This document shows positions 49,966-60,884 of a DNA stretch of 64,000 nt, one piece after another. The DNA is taken from the NCBI RefSeq assembly GCF_008831285.2, contig NC_045141.1:8977353-9041352 (forward strand), in the 5' to 3' direction. The notes under the pieces are model-generated. The model made no database searches, was not told where the DNA came from, and saw only the letters and a program-made list of their open reading frames with translations. How positions within the stretch are numbered: position 1 is the stretch's first letter; every line of letters begins with the position of its first letter. The translations under genes and the position numbers were made by a program. The stretch comes from Nymphaea colorata (lineage: Eukaryota; Streptophyta; Magnoliopsida; Nymphaeales; Nymphaeaceae).

Positions 49966-51105
49966 GTACTTATTACTCTTAATGTTTATTTACTGGCTCT
50001 AAACTTGGAAGTTGATGTTGATTTTATGGTTTATTTTTTTTTTCATCATTTTTTCTGTATTAAACAATATATTTTAAGATGACGCCATAAATTTGTCAAT
50101 TTTTCATTGTGGATTAGCTCATGGGAAGTGTTTGCCATCACATGCATGATGCATGTAGGTTTAGGTGGTATTGCTAAGAACTTTCACTTTGCTTCTGCTT
50201 ATGCTGCGTGTGGATGCTGGTGTAAACAGTGGACCTTTTCCCTTCTTTTTTTAATGTTTATGTCTAAAAATTATGTAGTTAATTTGACCAATGGCACCAT
50301 CATTATTTATTCTGTTTGTCTTGAAGACTGGAATGTTGGATAGGCAGTTTTAAAATAGTCTTCATCTCTTTTATGTAAGTTAACTTTGTCTAGTTACACG
50401 TTAGTTTTTCCCTTGTTTGCTTTGATGTCCAATATTCATGACTGTGTGAAGAGCTTCTGTGTGCATGCATGCGGTTATCACATCTAGAATATTGTTCCAT
50501 GTTGTTGCCTTGTGCCCTTGTTCATAAGGCCTTCTATGTATGCTGATTGCTGACTTTACTGTTTTATGTTGCTGCTTTAGCCTCTTGTAATTTCCTATTA
50601 TTGTGCTTTCACAATTACTGTGACTGTTGGATCTTTGTATGCAATCTCTATTTATGCTTCATCTGCTACTTTCAAAAACTTGATACATGTTATAGTCCTT
50701 TACAACGTCCAGAGAGATTGTTCCTCATGTCATTTGCTTGTGTAATCCAAGTTTAAATGTGTTAATGACTGGAAATTGAAGGCTTGGTTTGCATCAAGAA
50801 ACGACTAATGACAGAAATATTTTTATCTGTAACTCTTTTGCTGGATAACTAAAACAACTATATCGTATTCCCAAATGGTCATTCCATTGTCAAAGCATGT
50901 ATGGTTATGTACGTGCCTCTTGTACCTCTTCATAATTTGAGCATTTCACTACGTAAATGCTTCTGGCTCCTCGTTATGTCAACTTCTTACTTGATTAATC
51001 ACATAACAATTATGCTAAGTGGATCATGTTTGTGTATTACAATTTTGGTGTATACAATAGAAGACGTTTTTAGTTTGTCTCACTCTATTTATCCATTTTT
51101 TGCAG

Positions 51106-51152
51106 CATCTGTCCCTCATCTTGACATGGTTGAAAGTGTAGATGATCAAAAG
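51106..51152 (+). other. Exon-like island, copy b
   Basis: A 47-nt island with a good polypyrimidine-AG acceptor and GTACTT donor, reading SVPHLDMVESVDDQK. A third copy at 62083-62131 has lost the AG (GCGG) and gained two bases. Gene unknown. Confidence 0.4.
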
Positions 51153-53188
51153 GTACTTATTACTCTTAATGCTTTTTTACTGGTTCTAAACTTGGAAGTT
51201 GATGTTGGTTCTAAACATGACGCCATAAATTGCCAATTTTTCATTGTGGATTAGTGCATGGGAAGTGTTTATCATCACATGCATGATGCATGTAGGCTTA
51301 GGTGGTATTGATAAGAACTTCACTTTGCTTCTGCTTATGCTGCGTATGGATGCTGGTGTATACAGAGGACCTTTTGCCTTCTTCTTTAATGTTTATACCT
51401 AAAAATGATGTAGTTAATTTGACTGATGGCACCATCATTATTTATTCTGTTTGTCTTGAAGACTGGAATGTTGGATAGGCAGTTTGAAAATAGTCATCTC
51501 TTTTATGTAAGTCTTTTATGTAAGTTAACTTTGTCTAGTTACACGTTAGTTTTTCCCTTGTTTGTTTTGTTGTCCAGTATTCATGACTGTGTGAAGAGCT
51601 TCTGCATGCGTGCATGTATGTAGTTCTCTCTGTCTCTCTCTCTCTCTGTCTCAGCCTGCCTACAGGTGACCTTATTCACCTTCAACATTTCTTACTATTT
51701 CCAGGCCATGTCAAGTATTTTTTCATGTTTTCTGGACCCATTGTTTCACAATATCTTCTCTTTTGAACTAGGGAACTTCTTGCGTTACTTGTTGGTTTCA
51801 TGATTATTTCTTTGATTTCTTGGCAATATATGCGCTTCTAAGGGCATTAGCTATGCAATCAAAAGTTGACTACCCAGTCTCCCTAGGATTACATCTAACA
51901 CCTAGGTGCCTAACCAGTTGCTTAAGTGGAAAACACCCCAGGTTTTCTCTTTTTGATATTCAAAATTGTGATGTGCTGTCTGGTTTGTGTTTTTGGAACA
52001 GTAACAAGGAAGCCCTGTCCTGCTTATTCGTAGACAAGGTTAATTTGTTCCCCTTGGAACAGCTGTGGATAAAACCAGCATTTGCATATTGAATGAGAAC
52101 ATGCTCTGTCCAGCGTTTGCTTAAGTTGGAATTTAAGAGACATGTCGTTCTACTGTGCAGCATTTGATTCCCATAGAACAACCATAAAATAATTTAGTGA
52201 ATGTTTTTTTATTTGGTGACAGGATTAGGTATGTTTTTGCACAACAAAGTCCAGCATTAGTAATAACTAGATTTAGTTTTGGCATGGACAGGCAAGGGTT
52301 ATCAAACATTCATGAGAATCCACTGGAACTTAGAAGAACATGGAAGCTTCATGACAAAGAACAATTGACAAGCTTAAATTGGATTCTCCTTCGCACAGAA
52401 ATGTGAGCTGATGTGACTCCTTGTGCAGCAAGTACTGGAACTCCTAATGATTAGGATTTGGTTCAAAAGTAGTTGCAATCCTCATTTATCACTCATGCAT
52501 AACCTCTATTCTCTCCTTACCACAGAATTTTGCATCTTGTGAACAGTGTTTTGGTGTTAGAAAATCTATTAAGGGCCTAGTCGTGTCAAACAAAACTAGG
52601 ACCTTTGATTAGCCTATGTAGTAAAAAATGTATGTAGTCCGTAGGCAGTGACCTTCTAAACTAGGCTGGGCCATTCATGCGCTTAAGTAAAAAGAAGATT
52701 GTAATTTTTATTCCCCTTATCTTCTTTTTCTACTTTTACCCTTTTGTATTTTTTTTCTTTTTTTCTTTTCTTTTTGCTCTCTTTCCAGTTCTTCTTCGTT
52801 TTCTTTTATTTCATTTACTGTTTTTTTGGCTCACCTGGGCACTTTTCATTTCCCTGACTTAGCGCTTTTGAGTACTTACTGTCTACCTGGTGCATCATTA
52901 TTTTAGAGAGCGAGAAGGTGACTCTATTTCCACATAAGTAATTGGAACAAAGTTGCACATGCATGGAATACATCTAGTGCATGTGCATACATATGTTTAC
53001 ACTACTTCTTGTTAGCACAAATTGGCAGGGGGCACTATGATGCTGCTGACAAAACAGGTTTGTGGATGCTGGATACTTTTTTCTTCTGGTTGTTTCTCTA
53101 TCCTTATCTTGGAGCACTATAACATTGGGGGCACTTTGAAAATCCCATTTGGGGTCAAGCCTTAATATTGTCTTTGATGGCTGCAGTT

Positions 53189-55108
53189 CTCTGTAACACG
53201 GGTACGGCTCAAAAGGAGGAGTACCCGTCCGGTACCGGTACGACACCGGTACGGGTACGGGTACGGCACCCGATACAACAATTTGGTGCGTTAACCGTAC
53301 CGGGTACGGTCAACGCACCGGAGGCCGTATCTGTCCATTTTTGGATACGGTCAAAGTTGACCGAGTCCAAATATGTCTGTTTTTTTATTTTAACGATTAA
53401 TTGATTTTATCTTTTAACACTATTTAAACGTTAAAAAACCTTAAGTTTCGAAACCCTTTTTCGTTTTACGTTTTCTCCTCTTTGAGTCTTCTTGAAATGT
53501 GTTGATGCATCTGGGGAGTATAAAGATGCTGACTATTTAAAAGGGCTGTTTATAGAAGTCATCAAAGAAGTGGGTGAAGATAATGTTGTGCAACTTATTA
53601 CTGATAATGCTCCAGTTTGCCAACGAGCAGGAATGAATTTGGCAAGTGATCCCAAGTATAATCACATATTCTGGACTCATTGTGTGGCACACAGTATAAA
53701 TCTAGCACTTAAAAGTATTTGCAACCCATCAAAAGATGATCCAAATGCCGGTTTCTTGTGTTCATGGATTGAGGAGCTTGAGCATGATGTCAAAAACATC
53801 AGAAATTTTGTTGTAAACCACAACAATGCTCTTGCTATATTTAATAGGCATTCTGATTTGAAATTGTTGAAGATAGCAGAGACTCGTTTTGCATCCATTA
53901 TCGTAATGATAAAAAGAATAAAGCAGGTGAAAGATGCATTAACACTTATGGTGACTGACAATGATTAGGAGTTTTATCGGAATGACGACATCGTGAATTC
54001 TCAAGAAATTAAAAAATGCATTTTAGAAGATGAATGGTGGGATAAAGTTACATATTTTCTACAGTTTACAGAGCCTATTTGGCAGATGCTGAGAGAAGTT
54101 GATAAAGAAGGGCCCATGCTTCATAAAGTTTATGATATGTGGGATAACATGATTGAAAAAATTCAAAACATCATTTTTAGACTTGAGAAGAAGAATGTTG
54201 CACTTGATGATTCTGAGTTTTTCGATCATGTGCATAGAATTTTAGTAAGAAGATGGAACAAAAGCAATAACCCTTTGCATTGTATGGCACACTATTTAAA
54301 TCCCAAATATTATGGACGAACATGGTTGGCAGGAGGTACTGGTCGTGTTCCTCCTAATCGAGATCCAGAAATATCAAAAAATAGGGAGATATGTTTGGGA
54401 AGACTGTATTCTGATTTTCATCAGTTAAAGATAATAAATAATGAGTTTGCGAGCTTCTCTGGTGGACGAAATGATTCAATACAAGCTGCAATGGCAAGAG
54501 ATGAAGAAGATCCTGTTAATTGGTGGTTGTGTTTTGGAGCATCGACACCAAATCTCCAACAACTTGCGCTGAAGTTATTATCTCAACCTGCAACCTCTTC
54601 ATGTTGTAAAAGAAATTGGAGCACTTATTCTCAAATTCGCAACATCAAGAGAAATAAGCTAACTAGTAAGCGAGCAGAAGATTTAGTTTATGTCCACTCC
54701 AACCTACGCTTACTTTCACGTACTTCAAATGATTACAGGTATTTCTTTCTTTTTGTATCTTTGATGTGTATACATGATTTAGTTTATGTCCACTCCAACC
54801 TTTTCTTGTTGTAAAAGAAATTGTTGCAACTTGCAGTTCAGGATCATCCAAGTATTGGGATGTTAATCCAGAGGACATTGATGTGGAACTTGAAGGAGAA
54901 CATGATTTGCATGCTTTTAACATGGACCTTATAGAGCCTGTTGGTCCTTCTAATCTTCATGATACGACTGAGGAGAATCAAGAAAGCTGACATGTTTGTA
55001 TAATTGTATATTAATTACTTCCATACTGTGTTTTGGACCATGATTTTATTTTGTTTGCAATTTTTTGATATATATGTGTGAATATGTTATTTTGTTTGAA
55101 ATTTTTTG

Positions 55109-55150
<42 letters not shown>

Positions 55151-55249
55151 GTCTGTGTGTGTACGGCCGTACCCCCGTACCCAACTTTTTTGAAAATGGT
55201 CCACACCCGTACCGGTACCCGCACTCGTACCCGTACCTATGTGACATAG
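53189..55249 (+). mobile_element. hAT transposon, 2061 bp, with 8-bp target duplication
   Basis: The left end is CTCTGTAACACGGGTACGG and the right end, on the minus strand, is CTATGTCACATAGGTACGG, matching at 15 of 19 positions. CTGCAGTT flanks both sides exactly (53181-53188 and 55250-55257). The related uninterrupted sequence near 39431 confirms the insertion point. Subterminal zones are arrays of GGTACG/CGTACC words. Inside lies a transposase gene with one stop codon. A TA repeat occupies about 55110-55150. The N-terminal zinc finger coding part is missing, so it is probably not autonomous. Confidence 0.92.
53492..54990 (+). pseudogene. hAT transposase, N-terminally truncated, one in-frame stop
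   Basis: Exon 1 (to 54738) and exon 2 (54837-54990) are bounded by GT and AG. From 53492 the frame reads CVDASGEYKDADYL, then VVQLITDNAPVCQRAG and HCVAHSINLALKSI, the DUF659/RNase H-like core of plant hAT transposases. A TAG at 53966-53968 is the only interruption; the same frame resumes and includes the C-terminal dimerisation region DPVNWWLCFGASTPNLQQLA and SSCCKRNWSTYSQIRN. Exon 2 ends EENQES and stop. The BED zinc finger that binds terminal sequence is not found upstream. Such enzymes cut and paste DNA via 8-bp staggered insertion. Confidence 0.9.
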
Positions 55250-55731
55250 CTGCAGTTTCATTTTGGTTATCAGCCAATGGTGTTGGATGAAAAAATGTAA
55301 ATGGGATGCTGTAGAAGGTAGGAGACAGGTTTGAGGAACTACATGAAACAAAATACCAAGGAAATTGAAAGTGGTTAAGCGGTAAGCAGGAAATTAATAA
55401 TGGCTAAGTAGGTTCCATGGCAGTATTGTTGCTTTCTTTATATGTTGAAAACATTATGAAATTATCATGCCATTTTTCATGTTTTTGCTAGATGTTGGGA
55501 AGCTAGGACCGTGGTGTTCTTGTTTGCAGCTGTTTCATGTGAAAACAAGTGATATTTATTGAATTGAATACCATGCGGTTATCACATTTAGAATATTGTT
55601 CCATGTTGTTGCCTTGTGCCCTTGTTCATAAGGCCATCTATGTATGCTGATTGCTGACTTTACTGTTTTATGTTGCTGAATTTCCTAATATTGTGCTTTC
55701 ACAATTACTGTCACTCTTGGATCTTTGTATG
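55250..55731. repeat. Right half of the 39345 repeat, then start of segmental repeat unit 2
   Basis: 55258-55425 continues the segment shared with 39432-39602. 55426-55571 has no match seen in the window. 55572-55731 matches 50468-50640 and is cut by copia-F at GTATG. Confidence 0.75.
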
Positions 55732-55967
55732 TGTAGAAACAGTAAAAGCGAGAAGAACACGCATGTAAAGTGGAAAACCCTCAACAAGAGGGAGAAAAAC
55801 CACGGGTGAGGAGGTCTGGTGCCCACTAGCCGCCAGACTCTCTCTCTTAAAACTTAATTCACTCCAAAAGTTAGGGTTACAAGTCTTTAAGGCCCAACAA
55901 GGGCTACAAGCTGGATCGGGTCTGGACCCAGACCCGGTTCCAAGACCCATCTTTACATGCTTCAACA
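55732..55967 (-). repeat. 3' LTR of copia-F
   Basis: The plus strand reads TGTAGAAACAG through CATGCTTCAACA, 236 bp, followed by the polypurine tract complement ctccccctcaag. Confidence 0.92.
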
Positions 55968-57142
55968 CTCCCCCTCAAGTTGGGCATACATATCAAACAT
56001 GTCCAACTTGGATATATTTCTCTCAAAAGAAGTTGAAGATAGAGCTTTAGTCAGAACATCAACGGTTTGGTATTCAGACTTCATGTAAGGTAAGATTAAC
56101 TCTTTTGCATCAATCTTCTCACGGATAAAGTGGCGATCAATCTCAACATGTTTTGTTCTGTCATGCAGTACAGGGTTATTGGCTAGGTTGATTGCAGACT
56201 TGTTGTCACAATACATCTTCGTAGGTCCTCCAATCTCTATCCCGATATCAGCTAGCAATATTTTCAGCCATAGTAACTCTGACACTCCCATAGCAATAGC
56301 TCTATACTCAGCCTCTGCACTAGATCGAGAACACACATCTTGCCTCTTGCCTCTTGCTTTTCCAGATAACAAGGTTTCCTCCCAAGTAGACACAGTACCC
56401 TGAAGTAGACTTTCTAGTATCAACACAACCTGCCCAGTCAACATTGGAATACCCTTCGATCTCAACAAGCTCTTGTTTCACATATAAGAGCCCATTGCCA
56501 GGACATGCATGAATTGACTCAGTACATTCACAGTAAAAGTGATATCTGGTCGAGTGAGGGTAAGATAAATCAACTTCCCAACAAGACGTTGATATCTTCC
56601 TTTGGCTTCTTCACAGAGCAACTCCCCATCTCTAAGGCTCAACTTGTGCCCAACATCAAGAAGAGTAGAAGCTGGTCTACACCTCAGCTTACCGGTCTCC
56701 TCCAATATATCTAGTGTGTATTTCCGTTGATTTAACACAAGGCCGGTACTGGACCCAGCAATCTCAATACCAAGAAAGTACCTCAGTTTACCAAGACCCT
56801 TGAGATCAAATTTGGCAGCCAGTAACACTTTTAGTTTTGTGATTTCATCCTCATCATCACCTGTAACAATCATGTCATCGACATAAACAAGTAACATAGT
56901 GGCTTTCCCTTCTTTCCTCTTCACAAACAGATTGTGGTCTCCATTCCCTTGATTGTAGCCATAATGTTCCATTACTCGTCTGAGTCGTTCGAACCATGCT
57001 GTGGGCGATTGCTTGAGGCCATATAAAACCTTTTTTAGTTTATAGCATTTTTCTAGTTCTTCATATCCTGGAGGCATATGCATATATACCTCCTCTTCGA
57101 GATCGCCATTGAGAAATGCATTCTTAACATCCAGTTGGTAAT
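55968..57142 (-). pseudogene. Copia-F reverse transcriptase (C-terminal part) and RNase H
   Basis: Minus strand: [20 protein letters not shown] (57142), GLKQSPTAWFERL, catalytic YVDDM (56885), GLGKLRYFLGIEI, KGRYQRLVGKLIYLT to about 56510; then a frame break and short deletion, and RNase H (KRQDVCSRSSAEAEYRA, YCDNKSAINLANNP, KHVEIDRHFIRE) to the polypurine tract. The reverse transcriptase is split upstream by the GC-rich insert at 57143. Confidence 0.9.
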
Positions 57143-57258
57143 GGCCGGCCCGATCCAGCCCGTCGGGCAGGCCAGCCCGGCCCAGGCCCGGCCCGATAAT
57201 ATTGCCGGGCCGGGTACCGGGCCTGGTCACCAAAAATTAGGCCCGGCCCGGCTTCGTC

Positions 57259-57474
57259 GCGACTGTCACGGCGTCCGGCGACCTCGTGCCGCTGTCCTAC
57301 CTGGCCGGCGTGGTGACGGGGCGGCCCAACTCGAAAGTTCGGATGGCGACGGGGGAGGAGATATCTGGGACCGAGGTGCTGAGGCGGGTCGGGGTGGAGA
57401 GGCCGTTCGAGCTGCAGCCCAAGGAAGGGCTGGCCATCGTCAGCGGCACGTCCGTCGGGGCGGCGATGACGTGC
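57259..57474 (+). pseudogene. PAL: Phenylalanine ammonia-lyase fragment including the MIO triad
   Basis: About 72 uninterrupted codons: [41 protein letters not shown] and [16 protein letters not shown]. The Ala-Ser-Gly at 57271-57279 is the tripeptide that cyclises into the methylidene-imidazolone cofactor of PAL, the entry enzyme of phenylpropanoid metabolism. The full enzyme is about 700 residues, so this is roughly a tenth. No stop interrupts the fragment and codon third positions are strongly G/C. The frame continues into the purine repeat as a Gly/Arg/Glu-rich tail, which is not PAL. Upstream of 57259 similarity to PAL ends. Confidence 0.85.
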
Positions 57475-57477
57475 CTA

Positions 57478-57790
57478 CGGGGAAGGGGGGAAGGAGACGG
57501 GAAGGGGAAGGGGGAGGGAGACGGGAAGAGGGGAAGGGGAAGGGGGAGGGAGACGGGAAGGGGGGAAGGGGAAGGGGGAGGCCGGAGGGAGACGGGAAGG
57601 GGAACGGGGAGGGGGACGGGAAGGGGGGAAGGGGAAGGGGAAGGGGAAGGGGAAGGGGGAGGCTGGAGGGAGACGGGAAGGGGAACGGGGAGGGAGACGG
57701 GAAGGGGTGGAAGGGGAAGGGGGAGGTCGGAGGGAGACGGGAAGGGGGGAAGGGGGAGGGAGACGGGAAGGGGGGAAGGGAGCCGGGGAG
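57478..57790. repeat. Purine minisatellite (ggaagggg/gggagacgg units)
   Basis: Almost pure A/G on the plus strand, built from gggaaggggaagg and gggagggagacgg words in higher-order blocks of about 60 bp. Long open frames on both strands over it (Gly/Arg-rich one way, Pro/Ser-rich the other) are by-products of the repeat. Confidence 0.9.
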
Positions 57791-57886
57791 GTAGTCGGGC
57801 CGACTGGGACGCTGCCGGGCCGGCCTCTCTGGCCCGGGCCCGGCCTCTCCGGCCCGGCCGGCCTGCCGGCGGCCCGGCCCGACGCC

Positions 57887-58129
57887 CAGTCTTATCCTCC
57901 ACTCCTTCATCACAACTAGGGAAATAACAACTCTAACTGTCTTCATTTTTGCAACTGGAGCAAAGGTCTCCAAGTAATCAATCCCATATTTCTAATTAAA
58001 CCCCTTGGCCACAAGACAAACTTTGTATCTTTAACACTTCCATCTAGTTTGTATTTGATGGTAAAGACCCACTTGGATCAAACCAAGTGAGCTGCCTCAG
58101 GGATCTTTACAACTTCTCATGTCATGTTT
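57887..58129 (-). pseudogene. Copia-F reverse transcriptase, N-terminal part
   Basis: Minus strand: residual SKWVFTIKYK-like block near 58060, a frame break, then [20 protein letters not shown] and MKEWRI ending at the GC-rich insert. It corresponds to 11470-11686 of copia-B. The mini LTR element follows at 58135. Confidence 0.8.
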
Positions 58130-58134
58130 CTTCT

Positions 58135-59010
58135 TGTAGAAACACACACCAAGATGGAGAGAAAGAGAAGGAACACACAATATACGTGGAAAACCTCAAA
58201 GAGAGGTGAAAAACCACGGAGAAGCTCTAACCTAGGTGCACAACCGCAACCCTAGGAGAGAGAAAATGTTATTCCACTTAATCAACCATTACACTATAAG
58301 TGGGATTAAATAAGAGGGAAAAACGCCTAGGGTACCGAGCCACTCTCGGTACCCGTGCCCATGGGACCGGGTCTGGATCCAGACCCGGTTCCCTACACAT
58401 GATATGTTAACACTCCCCCTCAAGCTTGGCATACATGTCAAACATGCCTAGCTTGCTTACATTTTTCTCGAATTGAGATGTACATAAGGCTTTGGTTAGA
58501 ACATCTGCAATTTGATCTTCAGACTTCATATAAGGTAGGATCAACTCCTTTGAATCTATGCGTTCCCGTATGAAGTGGCGGCGCAGGTGGCAGCGCTGGA
58601 CGGCGGCGGCGCAGCAGAGAGAGACGGCGCAGCAGCGACAGAGAAAAAAAAACCGGCGGAAACAGCAGCGGCAAAAAAACGGCGGAAACACGACTATCAC
58701 ACCAACGATCTCTCACGCGCTGGCTCTGATACCATGTAGAAACACACACCAAGATGGAGAGAAAGAGAAGGAACACACAATATACGTGGAAAACCTCAAA
58801 GAGAGGTGAAAAACCACGGAGAAGCTCTAACCTAGGTGCACAACCGCAACCCTAGGAGAGAAAATGTTATTCCACTTAATCAACCATTACACTATAAGTG
58901 GGATTAAATAAGAGGGAAAAACGCCTAGGGTACCGAGCCACTCTCGGTACCCGTGCCCATGGGACCGGGTCTGGATCCAGACCCGGTTCCCTACACATGA
59001 TATGTTAACA
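58135..59010 (-). mobile_element. Miniature LTR retrotransposon (876 bp) nested in copia-F
   Basis: LTRs 58135-58412 (278 bp) and 58735-59010 (276 bp) begin TGTAGAAACAC and end ATGTTAACA; they differ by one GA unit. The interior is only 322 bp. On the minus strand it has a primer-binding site (58722-58734), a short CAG/GCC-rich leader, then a jump to the last ~55 codons of RNase H (HFIRERIDSKELILPYMKSE, VSKLGMFDMYAKLEGEC) and a polypurine tract. CTTCT flanks both sides (58130-58134, 59011-59015), and the matching uninterrupted sequence is in copia-B near 11450. It keeps all cis-signals for reverse transcription and integration but no enzymes, so it must have been mobilised in trans. Confidence 0.95.
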
Positions 59011-59015
59011 CTTCT

Positions 59016-60884
59016 CAAGGCTTCCATTTCTTTTTGCATCGCATCATCCCACTTGGAATCACCTTGAGCGTCAGCAACAGTCTTGAGAATCACAACCAAA
59101 GAAAGAGAAGATACAAAACACTTGTAATCCTTGCTCAATCTAGAATAAGATATGAAATTACCAATAGGGTGTTGAGTAAATGACCTGACACCCTTTCTAA
59201 GAGCAAAGGGTAAATCTTCACTTTTAGCCTGTGCTTGAGTACCTTCAACTGACATCTCTTGGGCACGACTTGGGTCATCCAGGGAAGGAGTAGCATTAGG
59301 ATTTGGAGTAGGATTTTTGTCACCATAGGGCATCGCTTCATCACTGGGTCCTGCCGTAGGCGACTTTCGCCTAGAGTAAACCTGCCCAAACAAACGGTCA
59401 TGTCTCTCCTTATCCACAGTTGAACATCCATCATGCTCATTGTGCTCTAGAGGGTTAGTAACCTCAATCTCTTCCTTCTTGTATTCCAAAAAATCTATAA
59501 ATTGAATCTCTTGATTGGGAGAATACTCTTCTCTTATTGTAGACCTCGCCCCTGAAGAGAATTCTCACCAAAATATGAAGTATGTTTCAGGAAGGTGACA
59601 TCTTTGGTTACATAGGCACGACCTATGGAAGGGTTTCGACATTTATATCCTTTTTGAGTGGGAGAATAACCTAGAAAAACGCCCTTAACCGACCTAGGAT
59701 CAAGCTTTTTAATATTAGGACTGTGATTGTGAATAAAACAAACACATCCAAAAACTCTAGGTGGAAGAGAGAAAGGTTCATGACTCCCCGGTAACATAGA
59801 GTGAGGCGTCTGCCCATTCAACACGCGACTAGGCATACAGTTAATTAGATACGCACTGGTCAACACAGCATCCCCCCAATATTTTCTTGGAACATGACGT
59901 TGAAAAAGAAATGCTCGAGTCATATTCAGTAACTTGCGATTCTTTCGTTCAACAACTCCATTTTGAGGAAAAGTATAACTATAAGAAGTCTCATGAACAA
60001 TTCCATTTTTTCGAAAGAAGCTATCAACAGACTGACACGTATACTCATGAGCATTGTCACACCGAAAGGTCTTAACAGATGCTCCATATTGAGTTTCCAT
60101 ATAAGCAATGAAAGTCTCTATGACAGTAGGAGCTTCACTACGGTCTTTCAGCAAATAAACAATGGTGTTACGAGAACAATCATTTATAAAGGTGTTAAAA
60201 TACTGAAAACCATGACAAGAAGGAATTCCCGAAGGCCCCCACACATCAGAGTGAATCATGACAAACACCTCGTTAGAATGATGGATAGACACAGGGAATG
60301 AAGCCCTAACATGTTTGGCCAAGTGATAGACATCACAAGACACCATAGTCATATCCAACCTCGAGCACAGATTAGGAAATAACTGTCTTAGAATTCCAAA
60401 AGGAAGGTGTCCAAGGCGCTCATGCCAACGCTGAATCGATTGAAGTGTGTCCTCTCTACTCTTCGTTGTTTTGCTGGCGGCTGTCATGAGGCCAGGAGCA
60501 GCATGCATAGGTAAACAATATAGCCCTTCAGAAAACAAACCAATCCCAATCTTCTTCCATGTCACCAAGTCCTGCAGAACACAGCGACCAGCAGAAAAAA
60601 TAAGTTCACAAGAGGTTCAAGGGAAGATGAGGAACATGTAGAGCATTATGGACTAAGAACTTGTTCAAAAGTGACAGACTCCCTTTTCCAGCCACAGAAA
60701 TAGAGGAACCATCGGCAAGAGACACCCGTTCCTTTCCTGACGAAAGCTTATACCCATGAAAGACCTTAGGATCGCCAGTCATGTGGTGGGTAGCACCACT
60801 GTCAATAATCCACTCCCCCATATGAGAATCCGCCACCACGTCGGGTTCACCAAAGCAAAAAATGCCTAACCAAGAAACAGACAC
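59016..60884 (-). pseudogene. Copia-F protease, integrase and spacer
   Basis: Minus strand: WIIDSGATHHMTGDPKVFHG (60820) protease; after a frame break 60568-59534 is open for 344 codons with the pre-integrase RWHERLGHLPFG, integrase Asp in SDVWGPSG, Asp in RCDNAHEY, Glu in QNGVVERKNRK and the FGCVCFIHNHSP block; 59489-59030 continues the acidic spacer with RLFGQVYSRR up to AMQKEMEALR, the start of reverse transcriptase, where the mini element sits. The integrase triad is intact. Confidence 0.92.

Larger units (their letters stand above)
49831..53180. repeat. Segmental repeat unit 1, with a partial extra copy at its left
   Basis: Positions 49831-50470 match 51015-51613, and 50468-53043 matches 55572-55731 plus 61613-64000. 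The repeated DNA is non-coding in appearance, with short open frames that contain no known domains, but it includes an exon-like island between AG and GT (49918-49965 and 51106-51152). A CT run lies at about 51628-51650. The identity of the original locus is unknown. Confidence 0.75.
57143..57886. mobile_element. GC-rich insertion of uncertain class, carrying a PAL gene fragment
   Basis: The 744-bp block interrupts the reverse transcriptase exactly between the codons for KEWRI and YQLDVK; in copia-B these are contiguous (about 11686). Composition jumps to very high G+C. Both ends are dense in ggcccggcc words (57148-57245 and 57790-57886), with inverted similarity such as cgtcgggc at each end, but I found neither a clean terminal inverted repeat nor a target duplication. 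The plant families with gggccggg termini are usually hAT-like non-autonomous elements; that assignment is a guess. Confidence 0.6.

Noticed and set aside
57143-57886. 8-9 bp target duplication for the GC-rich insert (ccagttggta / cccagtcttat)
   Set aside because: The match is too weak, and the interrupted codons rejoin without any duplicated base, so I do not claim a duplication.
57440-57973. Long proline/serine-rich frame on the minus strand and Gly/Arg-rich frames on the plus strand
   Set aside because: They are read through a purine minisatellite; any frame lacking TAA/TAG/TGA in such sequence stays open without being a gene.
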